Positions 39,541 through 48,581 of a DNA stretch of 64,000 bases are shown here, in pieces. Position numbers and translations under genes: made by a program. Source of the DNA: a virus; the IMG/VR virus record IMGVR_UViG_3300033146_001382, positions 1-64,000 of that record. One strand, written 5' to 3'. Position 1 is the first letter of the stretch. Every line of letters begins with the position of its first letter. Below the pieces are notes generated by a model. The model made no database searches and was not told where the DNA came from. It was given only the letters and a program-made list of their open reading frames with translations.

Positions 39541-40608
39541 ATGGAAAGACAAGAAATGATGGAATTGTTCAAAGCTACTTCAGAGATAAATACCCCTGAA
39601 GGGATGGCTGCATACCGTGCGTTTGCTGCTGCTTTGACTACACCAATATTACAGAAAATTGAGTTAGACTCTATAATGAGGAATCTCTTTACTGTGGAAA
39701 GACTAGGTCCAGGAGCTCAGGCTGTTTATCCAGTGGCGGAAGATTTTGAGATCCCAGTTTGGGTACTACCCGGATTAGGATATGTAGCACAGAACTTTAT
39801 TGAAGGTATCGGTGAAGAGGTATACGTTCCTACGTTTACTATTGACGCTGCTGCTGATTGGAAAATAACGTATGCGCGTGATTCCAGAATAGATATTGCT
39901 TCTAGAGCTGCAAATCGTGCCGCAAAAGATCTAGCGAATTATGAGGAAGAGTGTGGATGGCGTGTAATTATGCCAGCTGCTACTTCTGCTTTCTCAGGTA
40001 AGGGGCTATTAGGCTCTAGACCAGCACCAATTTATGAAATAAATCCTGCTGCACAAGGTGCAGGATATTTATCTAAAGAGTTGATTAATAAAATGATAGT
40101 CGGATTTAAACGATTAGGTAGAACACTTACTGATTTGTATGTATCTCCAGAAGATGCTGCAGATATCAGAGAGTGGACTGATACTGATATAGATCCTATT
40201 ACTCGTAGAGAGATCTTTCAGGCTTCCGGTATGGGAAGTCTTTGGAATGTATCACTTCATGAAATTCAACATTTGGGTGCTACAGGTATGTTTAATATTA
40301 ATGGCGACGGTTCAGCTTATGGAAAATTCACAGCACCGGGTAATGTTTATAATGGGTATACACTAGACAACCCCAATATTACTGCAGCTGATGGCACCGT
40401 AGGCACTTTAGGTGAAACACAAATTCTTGGTTTTGACCTGAGTATGAATGATTCTCTAGTTATGCCAATACGTAAAGAGTATGAAGCACATGATGATCCT
40501 ACATTACTTCGTGTGCAGAAACAAGGATTTTTTGGATGGGCAGAGTTGGGTTTTGCGTGTCTAGATAGTAGAATGCTTGGTATGGGTATTATAGATAGAA
40601 GTTTATAA
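39541..40608 (+). CDS. Major capsid protein (HK97 fold, predicted)
   Basis: 355 residues with TTAGGAGGAAGTATAA before ATG. An N-terminal helix, then IELDSIMRNLFTVERLGPGA, PVWVLPGLGYVAQNFIEGIG, FTIDAAADWKITYARDSRID, a long helix RAAKDLANYEEE, and LTDLYVSPEDAADIREWTDT resemble large-phage HK97-type capsid proteins (spine helix and P-domain). Strong ribosome binding site and a terminator just downstream fit a highly expressed gene. Confidence 0.85.
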   Translation: MERQEMMELFKATSEINTPEGMAAYRAFAAALTTPILQKIELDSIMRNLFTVERLGPGAQAVYPVAEDFEIPVWVLPGLGYVAQNFIEGIGEEVYVPTFTIDAAADWKITYARDSRIDIASRAANRAAKDLANYEEECGWRVIMPAATSAFSGKGLLGSRPAPIYEINPAAQGAGYLSKELINKMIVGFKRLGRTLTDLYVSPEDAADIREWTDTDIDPITRREIFQASGMGSLWNVSLHEIQHLGATGMFNINGDGSAYGKFTAPGNVYNGYTLDNPNITAADGTVGTLGETQILGFDLSMNDSLVMPIRKEYEAHDDPTLLRVQKQGFFGWAELGFACLDSRMLGMGIIDRSL

Positions 40609-40624
40609 TTTTTAGTGATAACAG

Positions 40625-40658
40625 TACCTTATATAGTTTTAATTAATTATATAAGGTA
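40625..40658 (+). terminator. Terminator after capsid gene
   Basis: TACCTTATATA and TATATAAGGTA pair perfectly over 11 bp with a 12-base loop, followed by TTGTTATATAAG. The next 200 bases hold no gene; they contain a distant 11-bp inverted repeat AAGTTAAACAA/TTGTTTAACTT (40745-40755 and 40836-40846). Confidence 0.7.
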
Positions 40659-40861
40659 TTGTTATATAAGTAATACCTGTATTTTATTAATGTAAATATT
40701 TTTTCTAACTATTCATAGTATAATAGGGACAGAATTAGTATATCAAGTTAAACAATTCAGATGGGGGCCATAATATTATTTTTATTTCAACATCTTATAG
40801 TCAAAAATATTAATGGTTACATCCATAAAATATATTTGTTTAACTTAAGTAATTAACTAAC

Positions 40862-40878
40862 CATCTAATAGTTAGATG
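40862..40878 (+). promoter_or_regulatory. Hairpin covering a start codon
   Basis: CATCTAA TAG TTAGATG: a 7-bp stem with a 3-base loop whose 3' arm contains the ATG of the gene at 40876. No ribosome binding site is visible, so translation may be low or controlled. Confidence 0.5.
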
Positions 40879-41181
40879 AGAATACTATTGATAATATTTG
40901 CTGCAATAATTTTTACTGAGGCCATTACTGAACTAGTAGTTAAATCAGAGCTATTTGAACCTTTAAGGAGATCTTTATTTGAGTCTAAGTATAAAGTTTT
41001 AAGATTCATACATAGTATTCTGGATTGTGGGTATTGTTTTTCAGTATGGGCAGCAACTATATCATCAGTATTATTATTTGCTCTAGATAATAAGATAATA
41101 AATTTTTTTATAATGTGTATCATTGTACATCGTTTGTCTAATTTACTCCATTTTATAATTGATAGAGTAAGAGGGCAATAA
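40876..41181 (+). CDS. DUF1360 membrane protein
   Basis: 101 residues. SELFEPLRRSLFESKYKVLR, LDCGYCFSVWAATISSVLL and HRLSNLLHFIIDRV are the family's three signatures. Two or three membrane spans. DUF1360 proteins are common in phages and Bacillus, usually of unknown role. The start lies in a hairpin and lacks a ribosome binding site, unlike nearly every other gene here. Confidence 0.8.
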   Translation: MRILLIIFAAIIFTEAITELVVKSELFEPLRRSLFESKYKVLRFIHSILDCGYCFSVWAATISSVLLFALDNKIINFFIMCIIVHRLSNLLHFIIDRVRGQ

Positions 41182-41235
41182 TTTTAAAGATTTAAAAGGA
41201 CAAGGTAAAATCAAACAGAAAAGGAGAATTTTAGT

Positions 41236-41721
41236 ATGGAAGGTTTCGTAAAAAATAAATCGTCAGAGTGGGCATATGCAATGAAACGTTCAATTAGACC
41301 TGGAGGTGAAATACCATTAAAGGAACTATATGAACAGTATGGAAAAAAATATGATATGTTACCAGATGAGACGTTTGTTAATTGGTTGAAAGACATTAAA
41401 TTACAAGGTTCAGATAGATGGGATATAGTATTTGATTTTAAAGACACTGAGGTAAAAACAAGTACTTCTAGTACTGCTACACCCAATAAAAGTCTTAGTA
41501 ATCCATCTAATACTGATTTTACCTCCTCAGTAGCTGTTAAACAGCTACAAGTAGAGGATATTGTTAATTTAACAGTTAGAAAGGCTAGGGGCATTCTACC
41601 TAGAGTAATGGATCTAAATTTGTTAAAATATTCTTTAACAGAAGCACGACAGCTATCAGATAAGGATAGTTTATGTAGGTTATTACAAAAGAGAGTAAAA
41701 GAATTACAGATTTCTAGATAA
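41236..41721 (+). CDS. Hypothetical protein, 161 aa
   Basis: AAAAGGAGAATTTTAGT before ATG. An N-terminal domain (SEWAYAMKRSIRPGGEIPLK, NWLKDIKL) is joined by a Ser/Thr-rich linker to a helical C-terminus (LNLLKYSLTEARQLSDKDSL). Two-domain look fits a regulator or minor virion protein; no family recognised. Confidence 0.6.
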   Translation: MEGFVKNKSSEWAYAMKRSIRPGGEIPLKELYEQYGKKYDMLPDETFVNWLKDIKLQGSDRWDIVFDFKDTEVKTSTSSTATPNKSLSNPSNTDFTSSVAVKQLQVEDIVNLTVRKARGILPRVMDLNLLKYSLTEARQLSDKDSLCRLLQKRVKELQISR

Positions 41722-41753
41722 CTATAATTAAAATAATAGGCGGGGTAGTATAA

Positions 41754-42080
41754 ATGATTGTTTTAAGAAAAATCAACTCAAGTTTAGTTGAAAAAACTAT
41801 ACAGCCCGGGCAGACGGAAGAATTTTTTACTCTTGATTTGGATAAGTATGACGCATTTGATTGGAATGTAAAAATTCTAAGTGATGGCAATAGCGGTATT
41901 ACTAAAATTTCAAGCTTATACAATGATAATGTTATGGAATCTACAGCGTATGCTTTTTTAGGGAAAAGGTTTAAGGCAACTACTATAATTACGGTAGTAT
42001 ATGGTACTCATTGCCAATTTAGTATTACTAATAATGAGATAGAATTAATTAAGTGTAGTGTTAAATTAAAAACTTTTTAA
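41754..42080 (+). CDS. Hypothetical beta protein, 108 aa
   Basis: GGCGGGGTAGTATAA before ATG. Alternating hydrophobic pattern (EEFFTLDLDKYDAFDWNVKI, FKATTIITVVYGTHCQFSIT) typical of small beta-sandwich virion proteins. Starts the fibre region. Confidence 0.55.
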   Translation: MIVLRKINSSLVEKTIQPGQTEEFFTLDLDKYDAFDWNVKILSDGNSGITKISSLYNDNVMESTAYAFLGKRFKATTIITVVYGTHCQFSITNNEIELIKCSVKLKTF

Positions 42081-42094
42081 GGAGGAATTAAATT

Positions 42095-44218
42095 ATGGCA
42101 CTTTTTGGTATAAAAGAAGGTCTAAAGATCTTCGGAAGTGAGTCAGACACTAGTCTACTTAATGGTACTAGTGACCCTTCTGCTGCTGCTGGTATTCCTG
42201 CGCCTCAAGGGTCCTTATACCTCAGGGCAGATGGAGTTAGTTATAAAAAAACTGGAGCGTTAGATACAGATTGGCAACCATATAGTGAAATTGAAGGTGG
42301 TGGACTTCTTTGGTCTACAATTAGTGGTGCTACCGTATTGGAGTCTAGTAAAGGTTATATATTAGATGCTGATTCTACTGCGTTTACAGTTACTATGCCA
42401 GCCGCCCCAGAAGAAGGCGATTCAATAGGTTTTGCTGGTTTAAGTGATATAGAAACAAATAATGTTACTGTTGATCTAAACGGTCTAAATATGAATGGGT
42501 CAGGTGATGACCTTGTAATAGATTTAAATTATTGTTATTTTGAGATGTTGTACACCGGTGATGCTACTACTGGTTGGGTATTATCTAATACAGATGAGTC
42601 TGGTAATGTAGATAATATTAGAACTTTTATTGGTAATAATGATAATGTTGATCCAGCAGTAACCGAGTTTACTGAAGAAAATTATATTGTAGCTGGTGAT
42701 TCTTTAGAAACTTCTATAGATAAACTTGATATGGCATTAGCTGATGCTGATACTTCTTCTTCAGGTATTAATACAGATCTTACTACATTATCAGGTAGAG
42801 TAGATGTTAATGAAGTTAACATAGCATCTAATGATATTGATATAGCTAATAATGTTACTAATATAGCTACTAATGCTTCTGGTATAGCAGTGAACGCTGC
42901 GGATATTAGTGACTTAGAGGCCTATACTGGGTCAGCAGGTGCTTCAGCCCCTGATTATAATCAAGAAAACTATATTACAGATGGCGATTCGTTAGAAGAA
43001 GCTATCAGTAAGTTAGATGCAGCTTTACAGACTGTAGATAATATAGCAGCTACCGGTGTTAACTGGCGTCAATCTATTATGGGTGCCACTGGCGATATTA
43101 TTACTACAGGCGTAGCAGATTATGCTGGTACAGATCATTTCTCTGATGATGATGTCCCATTCTGGACACATGATATGTGGGCAGATGGCGATCAAATGTT
43201 GTCATTGAATGCTTCTACTTCTGGTATAATTTATACTTGGAATGATGGAGCAGACCAATGGGTGCAAACAGACGCCTTAGGTGCTAATGACGCAGTATCC
43301 GTAAGATATGATTTTCCAGATGCCCCAGGGGGTCAGGAAGATGGTGCTTCTTATATGATGAAGTCAGATCTTACAGAATGTATTAAGATTGCTGATTTTG
43401 ATATGGAGACAGCAGCTACTATAGGATTATCTTCTGGATACACTGCAACATCAGGTACTATCTCTTCTACCGATAGTGTAGAGAGTGCGCTTGAGAAATT
43501 AGACGCTAGATCGTCTGATGCCGGTGGAGATTTAACAGCTTTAGAAGCTAGAGTAACTACTAATGAAACTAATATTTCATCTAATGATACCGATATAGCT
43601 ACTAATGCATCAGGAATAGGTGTAAATGGTGCAGATATTGATGATCTTGAAGCAGCTGTAGGCTCGTCTACTGGCTTAGCAGGTATGGATTATACCTCAA
43701 CTAGTTATGTTACTGAGGATACTTCTGCAGTAGCTGCAATTTCAGCTTTAGATGCAGCACTTACTTTAACAGACGCTACGGTTTCTGGATTAGGTGTTAC
43801 TGCTAATAATAATTACACTTATATAACTAATGTGGATACAGCACACGATAAGCTAGCTGCTGCAGTTCTTACAGAGGCTACTACTGCTGTAAGTGCCTCT
43901 TCTAGTGACACAGTGTTAGATACTGTACCTCAGGCAGGTAATTTAGGAGCTAAATGGTTCGTAATAGCTTATGATGGTAGTGGTAATAGATATGCAGCAG
44001 AAATTTATGCTATGCATGACGGCACCACCTCAGCAGATTTGACTGAGTATGCTATTCTTACTATAGGTACTAGGCTTAAAGTGGATTTTGATGTAGCTGC
44101 TAATGGTACTTCTATGAGTTTGACTGTGGATAATGGAGATACTTCTTCTGTAACCGTTAAGACTCAAAGAATAACTGTACAGACCGCTTCTGTAGATACT
44201 ACTGCAATAATTAGTTAA
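42095..44218 (+). CDS. Tail fibre protein, 707 aa
   Basis: AAGGAGGAATTAAATT before ATG. Residues 1-65 form an attachment-like module (GSLYLRADGVSYKKTGALDT) shared with the product at 48582. The shaft contains repeated coiled-coil turns of the type NVTNIATNASGIAVNAADIS and TNETNISSNDTDIATNASGI, with EENYIVAGDSLETSIDKLD-type blocks between. A beta C-terminus ends TQRITVQTASVDTTAIIS. Trimeric fibres with such repeats bind host receptors. Followed by a strong terminator. Confidence 0.8.
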   Translation: MALFGIKEGLKIFGSESDTSLLNGTSDPSAAAGIPAPQGSLYLRADGVSYKKTGALDTDWQPYSEIEGGGLLWSTISGATVLESSKGYILDADSTAFTVTMPAAPEEGDSIGFAGLSDIETNNVTVDLNGLNMNGSGDDLVIDLNYCYFEMLYTGDATTGWVLSNTDESGNVDNIRTFIGNNDNVDPAVTEFTEENYIVAGDSLETSIDKLDMALADADTSSSGINTDLTTLSGRVDVNEVNIASNDIDIANNVTNIATNASGIAVNAADISDLEAYTGSAGASAPDYNQENYITDGDSLEEAISKLDAALQTVDNIAATGVNWRQSIMGATGDIITTGVADYAGTDHFSDDDVPFWTHDMWADGDQMLSLNASTSGIIYTWNDGADQWVQTDALGANDAVSVRYDFPDAPGGQEDGASYMMKSDLTECIKIADFDMETAATIGLSSGYTATSGTISSTDSVESALEKLDARSSDAGGDLTALEARVTTNETNISSNDTDIATNASGIGVNGADIDDLEAAVGSSTGLAGMDYTSTSYVTEDTSAVAAISALDAALTLTDATVSGLGVTANNNYTYITNVDTAHDKLAAAVLTEATTAVSASSSDTVLDTVPQAGNLGAKWFVIAYDGSGNRYAAEIYAMHDGTTSADLTEYAILTIGTRLKVDFDVAANGTSMSLTVDNGDTSSVTVKTQRITVQTASVDTTAIIS

Positions 44219-44272
44219 TATAGTTGTATGATAAAATAATATACATAACTATAATTAGTTAAACTATTAAGA

Positions 44273-44307
44273 GGGAGGTCTATTTAATTATAGGCTTCCC
44301 TTTTTTT
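44273..44307 (+). terminator. Rho-independent terminator
   Basis: GGGAGGTCTAT and ATAGGCTTCCC pair over 11 bp (two G-T pairs), loop TTAATT, then TTTTTTT. The clearest intrinsic terminator in the window; ends the head/first-fibre transcript. Confidence 0.9.
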
Positions 44308-44364
44308 ATATTTAAAATTAGATTAAAAATTAAATTATAATATGTTAAATAAGGAGAAATAAAA

Positions 44365-44694
44365 ATGCCTACACTTTCTAGTTTATATCGACATGCAGAT
44401 GTACGGTGGGAAACTCTAGATTTAATTAATATATCAGATGGAGAAACTTTTTATATGGGGGCTAATATACAAGTAGTAGTAGGATCTAATTGCACTGTTG
44501 TACTTAACCCTGGTCCAGTAGTTGGTGCAGAAATATCTATAATGGTAGGAGCAGATTGGGAAGATGTGTCTTCAACTATTTCGGGGGCAGGTAATAATAT
44601 TATGTCATCTCCTGAAAACTTAGTATTGGATATTAATAATCCATTAAAATTGATTTATCAAAATGATATTCGTGGTTGGGTTTTTGGAGCTTAA
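44365..44694 (+). CDS. Small beta-structured virion-like protein, 109 aa
   Basis: AAGGAGAAATAAAA before ATG. Pattern VVGSNCTVVLNPGPVVGAEI, then IMVGADWEDV, IMSSPENLVLDINNPLKLIY. The next gene shows the same order (GNCTINLPEIPIIGTKISLA, IGADWEVNN, LDINKPISLLYK), so the two are tandem duplicates. Probably short fibre or adaptor tips. Confidence 0.65.
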   Translation: MPTLSSLYRHADVRWETLDLINISDGETFYMGANIQVVVGSNCTVVLNPGPVVGAEISIMVGADWEDVSSTISGAGNNIMSSPENLVLDINNPLKLIYQNDIRGWVFGA

Positions 44695-44705
44695 GGAGGA
44701 AATAT

Positions 44706-45023
44706 ATGATAAGACAATTCGATAGAGATTGGTATTTAACTCCATGGGTAACTGTGGAGGATAACTCTACTTTTAATATAACAGAATTTTTAAATAAATT
44801 AATAGTAGGAGGTAATTGTACTATTAATTTACCTGAAATTCCTATTATAGGTACAAAAATATCCTTAGCTATTGGGGCTGATTGGGAAGTCAATAATACA
44901 ACCATATTCTCGCATGGTTCATGTATTATGGGAGTTGTTAGGGATATTACTTTAGATATTAATAAACCTATTAGTTTATTATATAAAGACTTAGATAGTG
45001 GATTTATATTTAGTAAATTTTAA
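44706..45023 (+). CDS. Paralogue of preceding protein, 105 aa
   Basis: ATG at 44706 follows AAGGAGGAAATAT; an upstream ATG in frame overlaps the previous gene and lacks a site. Shares G-x-N-C-T, G-A-D-W-E and L-D-I-N-x-P motifs with the product at 44365, but has diverged elsewhere. Suggests recent duplication and receptor-directed diversification. Confidence 0.65.
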   Translation: MIRQFDRDWYLTPWVTVEDNSTFNITEFLNKLIVGGNCTINLPEIPIIGTKISLAIGADWEVNNTTIFSHGSCIMGVVRDITLDINKPISLLYKDLDSGFIFSKF

Positions 45024-45036
45024 AAGGGAGCATAAT

Positions 45037-46875
45037 ATGACAAAATGGAGTGATTTTTCTAAAGTATTTTCCGATAAAGTTGTGTTTGACAACTCGGAGT
45101 CTACATTGCAATCAGACGATGTAGAAACTGTAATAGTAGAACTAGATGATAAAGTTAATGGATTAGATCAAGCATTAACTGCTATCTCAGGAACGGTAGA
45201 AGAGATAGAATCTAGTGATGGTTCAAATGTGACTAAAGTTGTTAATCAAGATCAATTTAATAATCTATTCGAGCTATTCGATGCTAGATCTGAGTGCGCA
45301 CAATACGGTGTTTATAAAGTTAAGTCTGAATTCACTGATATTCTTATTGCACCAGGGAGTTATAGTGTAGAATCATTTTTAACATCCAAAGGTAATAGTA
45401 GTAATTATTGCTGCTTTATACTTCATGATAATGTGAAAACTTTTATGTGTGATATGCAGGATAAGAACTCAAAAGTAGAGATAGATTTTTATAGTAAAAG
45501 GCCCTTAGGTAATTTAGGAGCCTTAGCTATTAGACAATATGGTGCACATGTTAGAGGTATCAAGTTAACTAGGTACGAGACACAAAATGTAGTTGAGATA
45601 GGTAGTTCAGGATTTCAGTTATTAGGTGACGCAATACAATTAGAAGATTGTGAAGTGGAGAATTTTTATCGTTCAGGCGGTAGTGGTGAAAATGTGTATA
45701 GTTTTACAGGGGCTTTAACTATAGATAATCCTGATCAAAGTGGCGGTTATTACTCAGGAGAACCTATTTGGAGTCCTTGGACGTACGGTACTGATAATGG
45801 TAATATAGATACTGCGTTATGTAAACTTATCCGTTGTTCTGTATTAAATTATAATAAGGGTTTCTATCAAGTAGGTAATTTAGTAGATTGTGTAGCTAAA
45901 GAAGGGTGGGGTATAACTATTTCACCGTCAGCCTTATGTAGTAGTGTGAATAATATAGATGGGCTTCATTTGACTTCTTATACTCATTCATTAGATACAC
46001 CTTTATTTAATTATTGTAGTAATGTTAGTAATGTTACTGTAACTTTTAGAACTAATTATGCTACATGGAAAGGGGTGTTTAGTAGATGTAATAATATTAG
46101 TAATATACTTTTAGATGAGTATCATAGTGAACAAATACATTTAATGAGAGACATCCTTAAAAATTGTAATTACGTGAGAGGATTTAAGATAAACCTAGGT
46201 GATGGTGGTACTTTTAGTGGAGATAGTGTACCTTCTATTTCTAATTGCTCATATCTTCAGGAGTTAGATTTTACTTTTGGTAAAGTACATGATGACGCTA
46301 ATGAAAATGTGGCATTATTTTATGATTGTAGTAATATAAGTGAGTTTAAATTTAACTTTACCCACGCTGCTGCTAGGACTAGAATGTTTATATTTGATGA
46401 AAGTAAATTCATTAGTTCTGGTATAATTAGTAGTAGTGATCATGATAGGATGCTTACATGTTTTCATAACTCTTCTTATATTAGTTTAATACAATTAAAC
46501 TTACAAGAAGAACATTACGTAGCAGTAGGTTCTAACTATTTAAGTGATATTAAAGCTACTATGCTTAGTAGCAGTACAATTCAAAATACTAATAGTTTTT
46601 TTACTTGTAAGAATTTAACTAATTGTAGTGTTCAGTTTCCAGCCTCTTCTACACTTACTACAGGGTTTAGAGGTTGTATAATGCTTAGTACTTGTTCAGT
46701 AAATGAAGCAGTATACGGTTTTCATGGTTGTGAAAATATAGTAGCATGTAGAGTTGATAATTGTACAGCTGGTTTTACTAATTGCAAATATCTAGCAGCT
46801 TGCTCTGATTTAGATAATACTAGTTCATCAGGTAATATTAGTGTAGATTCAGATTCATGTTCTGGAATAAGTTAA
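45037..46875 (+). CDS. Fibre/adhesin with repetitive solenoid, 612 aa
   Basis: ATG at 45037 follows AAAGGGAGCATAAT. The N-terminus (TKWSDFSKVFSDKVVFDNSE) and LQSDDVETVIVELDDKVNGL form a short coiled stalk. From about residue 300 the sequence repeats a roughly 25-35-residue unit with an N/D/K-C-x-N/Y-I/L-x-x core (YCSNVSNVTV, RCNNISNILL, NCNYVRGFKI, NCSYLQELDF, DCSNISEFKF, TCKNLTNCSV), which suggests a right-handed beta-solenoid of cysteine-lined rungs. Likely a receptor-binding or polysaccharide-active tail protein. Confidence 0.7.
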   Translation: MTKWSDFSKVFSDKVVFDNSESTLQSDDVETVIVELDDKVNGLDQALTAISGTVEEIESSDGSNVTKVVNQDQFNNLFELFDARSECAQYGVYKVKSEFTDILIAPGSYSVESFLTSKGNSSNYCCFILHDNVKTFMCDMQDKNSKVEIDFYSKRPLGNLGALAIRQYGAHVRGIKLTRYETQNVVEIGSSGFQLLGDAIQLEDCEVENFYRSGGSGENVYSFTGALTIDNPDQSGGYYSGEPIWSPWTYGTDNGNIDTALCKLIRCSVLNYNKGFYQVGNLVDCVAKEGWGITISPSALCSSVNNIDGLHLTSYTHSLDTPLFNYCSNVSNVTVTFRTNYATWKGVFSRCNNISNILLDEYHSEQIHLMRDILKNCNYVRGFKINLGDGGTFSGDSVPSISNCSYLQELDFTFGKVHDDANENVALFYDCSNISEFKFNFTHAAARTRMFIFDESKFISSGIISSSDHDRMLTCFHNSSYISLIQLNLQEEHYVAVGSNYLSDIKATMLSSSTIQNTNSFFTCKNLTNCSVQFPASSTLTTGFRGCIMLSTCSVNEAVYGFHGCENIVACRVDNCTAGFTNCKYLAACSDLDNTSSSGNISVDSDSCSGIS

Positions 46876-47633
46876 TGCACAATTTTGTAATAATAACTTT
46901 GGATTCTTTACGGTATGATGTGGCTATGTTAGCCAATACTCCTACATTAAATAGTTTAATGCACAAGTATCAGGTAGCAACTGATACTTGGCATAAAACT
47001 TTTGCTCATGCTACTTATACTTTACCTGCTCATGTGTCTATGTTTTCTGGTGGAAAATTTCCGTGTAATGAGGGGGATGTAGCTCCATTTAGTAGGTTGA
47101 ATAATCTTTTTGGGTATACATTTACTAAATCAAATAGTTTATTCAAGTTAACTGAAGATAATGAGTGTATTACGTGTTATTTTAAAGATAGAGACTACAG
47201 AACTATAGGCTTAGGTTCTGTTGGGTGGTTTGATGATTTATTAAGCTCTTCAAAAGATTTTTGGGGTAAGTATTTTAATGAATTTTACTATCAATCGAAT
47301 TTCTCAGTAAAAAATTCTGAAAGTTTTAGAAATCAGATAAATTTTACACGTGATTTACTAAAAAATAATACCAGTGATTTATTTTATTTTGTTAATGTAG
47401 GATCTACTCATGCACCTTATAGAGATGGTGGTACTAGTATAGATGCACAAAAGAAAGCATTAGAGTATATAGATGATAACATAGCAGAGCTTATTAGTTT
47501 ATTCGGTAGTGGTACTGATATCTTTATCTGTGGAGACCATGGTGAGTGTTTTGGGGAAGATGGTCTATGGGGACATAGTTTTTATCACCATAAGGTAATG
47601 GAAGTACCCGCGTGCTACTTGGAGATACCATGA
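46875..47633 (+). CDS. Sulfatase/alkaline-phosphatase superfamily enzyme
   Basis: 252 residues; ATG overlaps the previous stop (TAATG). VIITLDSLRYDV with metal D10, ATYTLPAHVSMFSGG with T49 where sulfatases have the Cys/Ser of C-x-P-S-R, NVGSTHAPY, and GDHGECFGEDGLWGHS with D221-H222 and H234. T49 instead of Cys/Ser means no formylglycine sulfatase; a phosphodiesterase, phosphomonoesterase or glycerol-phosphate transferase of the LtaS-like type is more likely. No signal peptide. Embedded between fibre genes, it could modify a surface polymer. Confidence 0.82.
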   Translation: MHNFVIITLDSLRYDVAMLANTPTLNSLMHKYQVATDTWHKTFAHATYTLPAHVSMFSGGKFPCNEGDVAPFSRLNNLFGYTFTKSNSLFKLTEDNECITCYFKDRDYRTIGLGSVGWFDDLLSSSKDFWGKYFNEFYYQSNFSVKNSESFRNQINFTRDLLKNNTSDLFYFVNVGSTHAPYRDGGTSIDAQKKALEYIDDNIAELISLFGSGTDIFICGDHGECFGEDGLWGHSFYHHKVMEVPACYLEIP

Positions 47634-48355
47634 AGAAATTTAGTATATCTGGAAGATTTAACGCATTAGAACAAATGGATTTAATTAACTCTATACAGAC
47701 TAGATTTGAAAAATTTAAAGCACTTGGGACTATAGAATCTATTTTTGGTTGTTACATTAGTTATTCTAAGTTATATGGTGGTAGACATAATGCAAATATA
47801 TTAGATACTGATTGTATAGAGTTAATTTATAGTATAGGAGCACATGTGTCTATAACCATGTCAAATTTATTCTTTGATGGTAAATTAGATAAAAATAGTG
47901 AAAAAATACTAGATTTATTGCATACTGATGGTAACTCCATCGTAGTGGCTAATGATGAGTTGGCTAAAACGATAAGAAAATATTATCCTAAATATCTATT
48001 AAGGGCGTCTGCTACTAAACTAATTACTACTATTGAAGAAATTGATCATTTGTTAGAGTTGTATAATTTGGTAGTGTTGATGCCTAATTATAGTACAGAT
48101 ATAGTTTTTTTAGAAAAAATAAAATTTAAGGATCGTATTGTGTTGTTTGCTAATGCTAATTGTGCCTATACATGTAAGAATCATCCTTGTTATGTTAGTA
48201 TTTCTAGACAAAATAGGGGGGAGTCTAATGACGATTATCCCACATGTCCGATGAAGGATAGATCTATACGTAGAAATATAAAAACTACTTATTTTGACAT
48301 GAGCGATCCTATTTTTAATGAGTTTAATAATTTTAAATTAGTGAATTGCAAGTAA
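47630..48355 (+). CDS. U32-peptidase-like TIM-barrel protein
   Basis: 241 residues; ATG overlaps the previous stop (ATGA), TTGGAG five bases upstream. GCYISYSKLYGGRHNANILD, AHVSITMSNLFFDG, VLMPNYSTDI and LFANANCAYTCKNHPCYVSI followed by a later CPMKD: the N-x-x-C-x-x-x-C-x-x-x-x-C cysteine pattern near the end resembles U32-type proteins, whose cysteines can bind an iron-sulfur cluster. Its partner is the superfamily hydrolase immediately upstream; the pair moves together. Activity unknown. Confidence 0.6.
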   Translation: MKKFSISGRFNALEQMDLINSIQTRFEKFKALGTIESIFGCYISYSKLYGGRHNANILDTDCIELIYSIGAHVSITMSNLFFDGKLDKNSEKILDLLHTDGNSIVVANDELAKTIRKYYPKYLLRASATKLITTIEEIDHLLELYNLVVLMPNYSTDIVFLEKIKFKDRIVLFANANCAYTCKNHPCYVSISRQNRGESNDDYPTCPMKDRSIRRNIKTTYFDMSDPIFNEFNNFKLVNCK

Positions 48356-48412
48356 ATAAAATGAATTAAGTAACCATATTATTAATAGAGCTAAGTTAAA
48401 AAAGGAGTACAT

Positions 48413-48562
48413 ATGTTTAAGTTTATTTTAAGGTTAGTGCTTTGTACTATAACACTACATAAAAAAGGGGCCAAGATACAGTCTCACAGGGAATATAATA
48501 TATACACATGCGCTAGGTGTGGTAATCTTTTCGCGGTAAAGAAGGATAAATATAAAATATAG
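48413..48562 (+). CDS. Small zinc-knuckle protein, 49 aa
   Basis: AAAAGGAGTACAT before ATG. MFKFILRLVLCTITLHKKGA then a C-terminal TCARCGNLFAVKK zinc knuckle. Short hydrophobic N-terminus may be membrane-associated. No family recognised. Confidence 0.55.
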   Translation: MFKFILRLVLCTITLHKKGAKIQSHREYNIYTCARCGNLFAVKKDKYKI

Positions 48563-48581
48563 TTTTAAAAGGATGAAATAA

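Noticed and set aside
46875-47633. Calling this a true sulfatase
   Set aside because: The C/S-x-P-S-R formylglycine motif is absent; Thr is at that place, so only superfamily membership is claimed.
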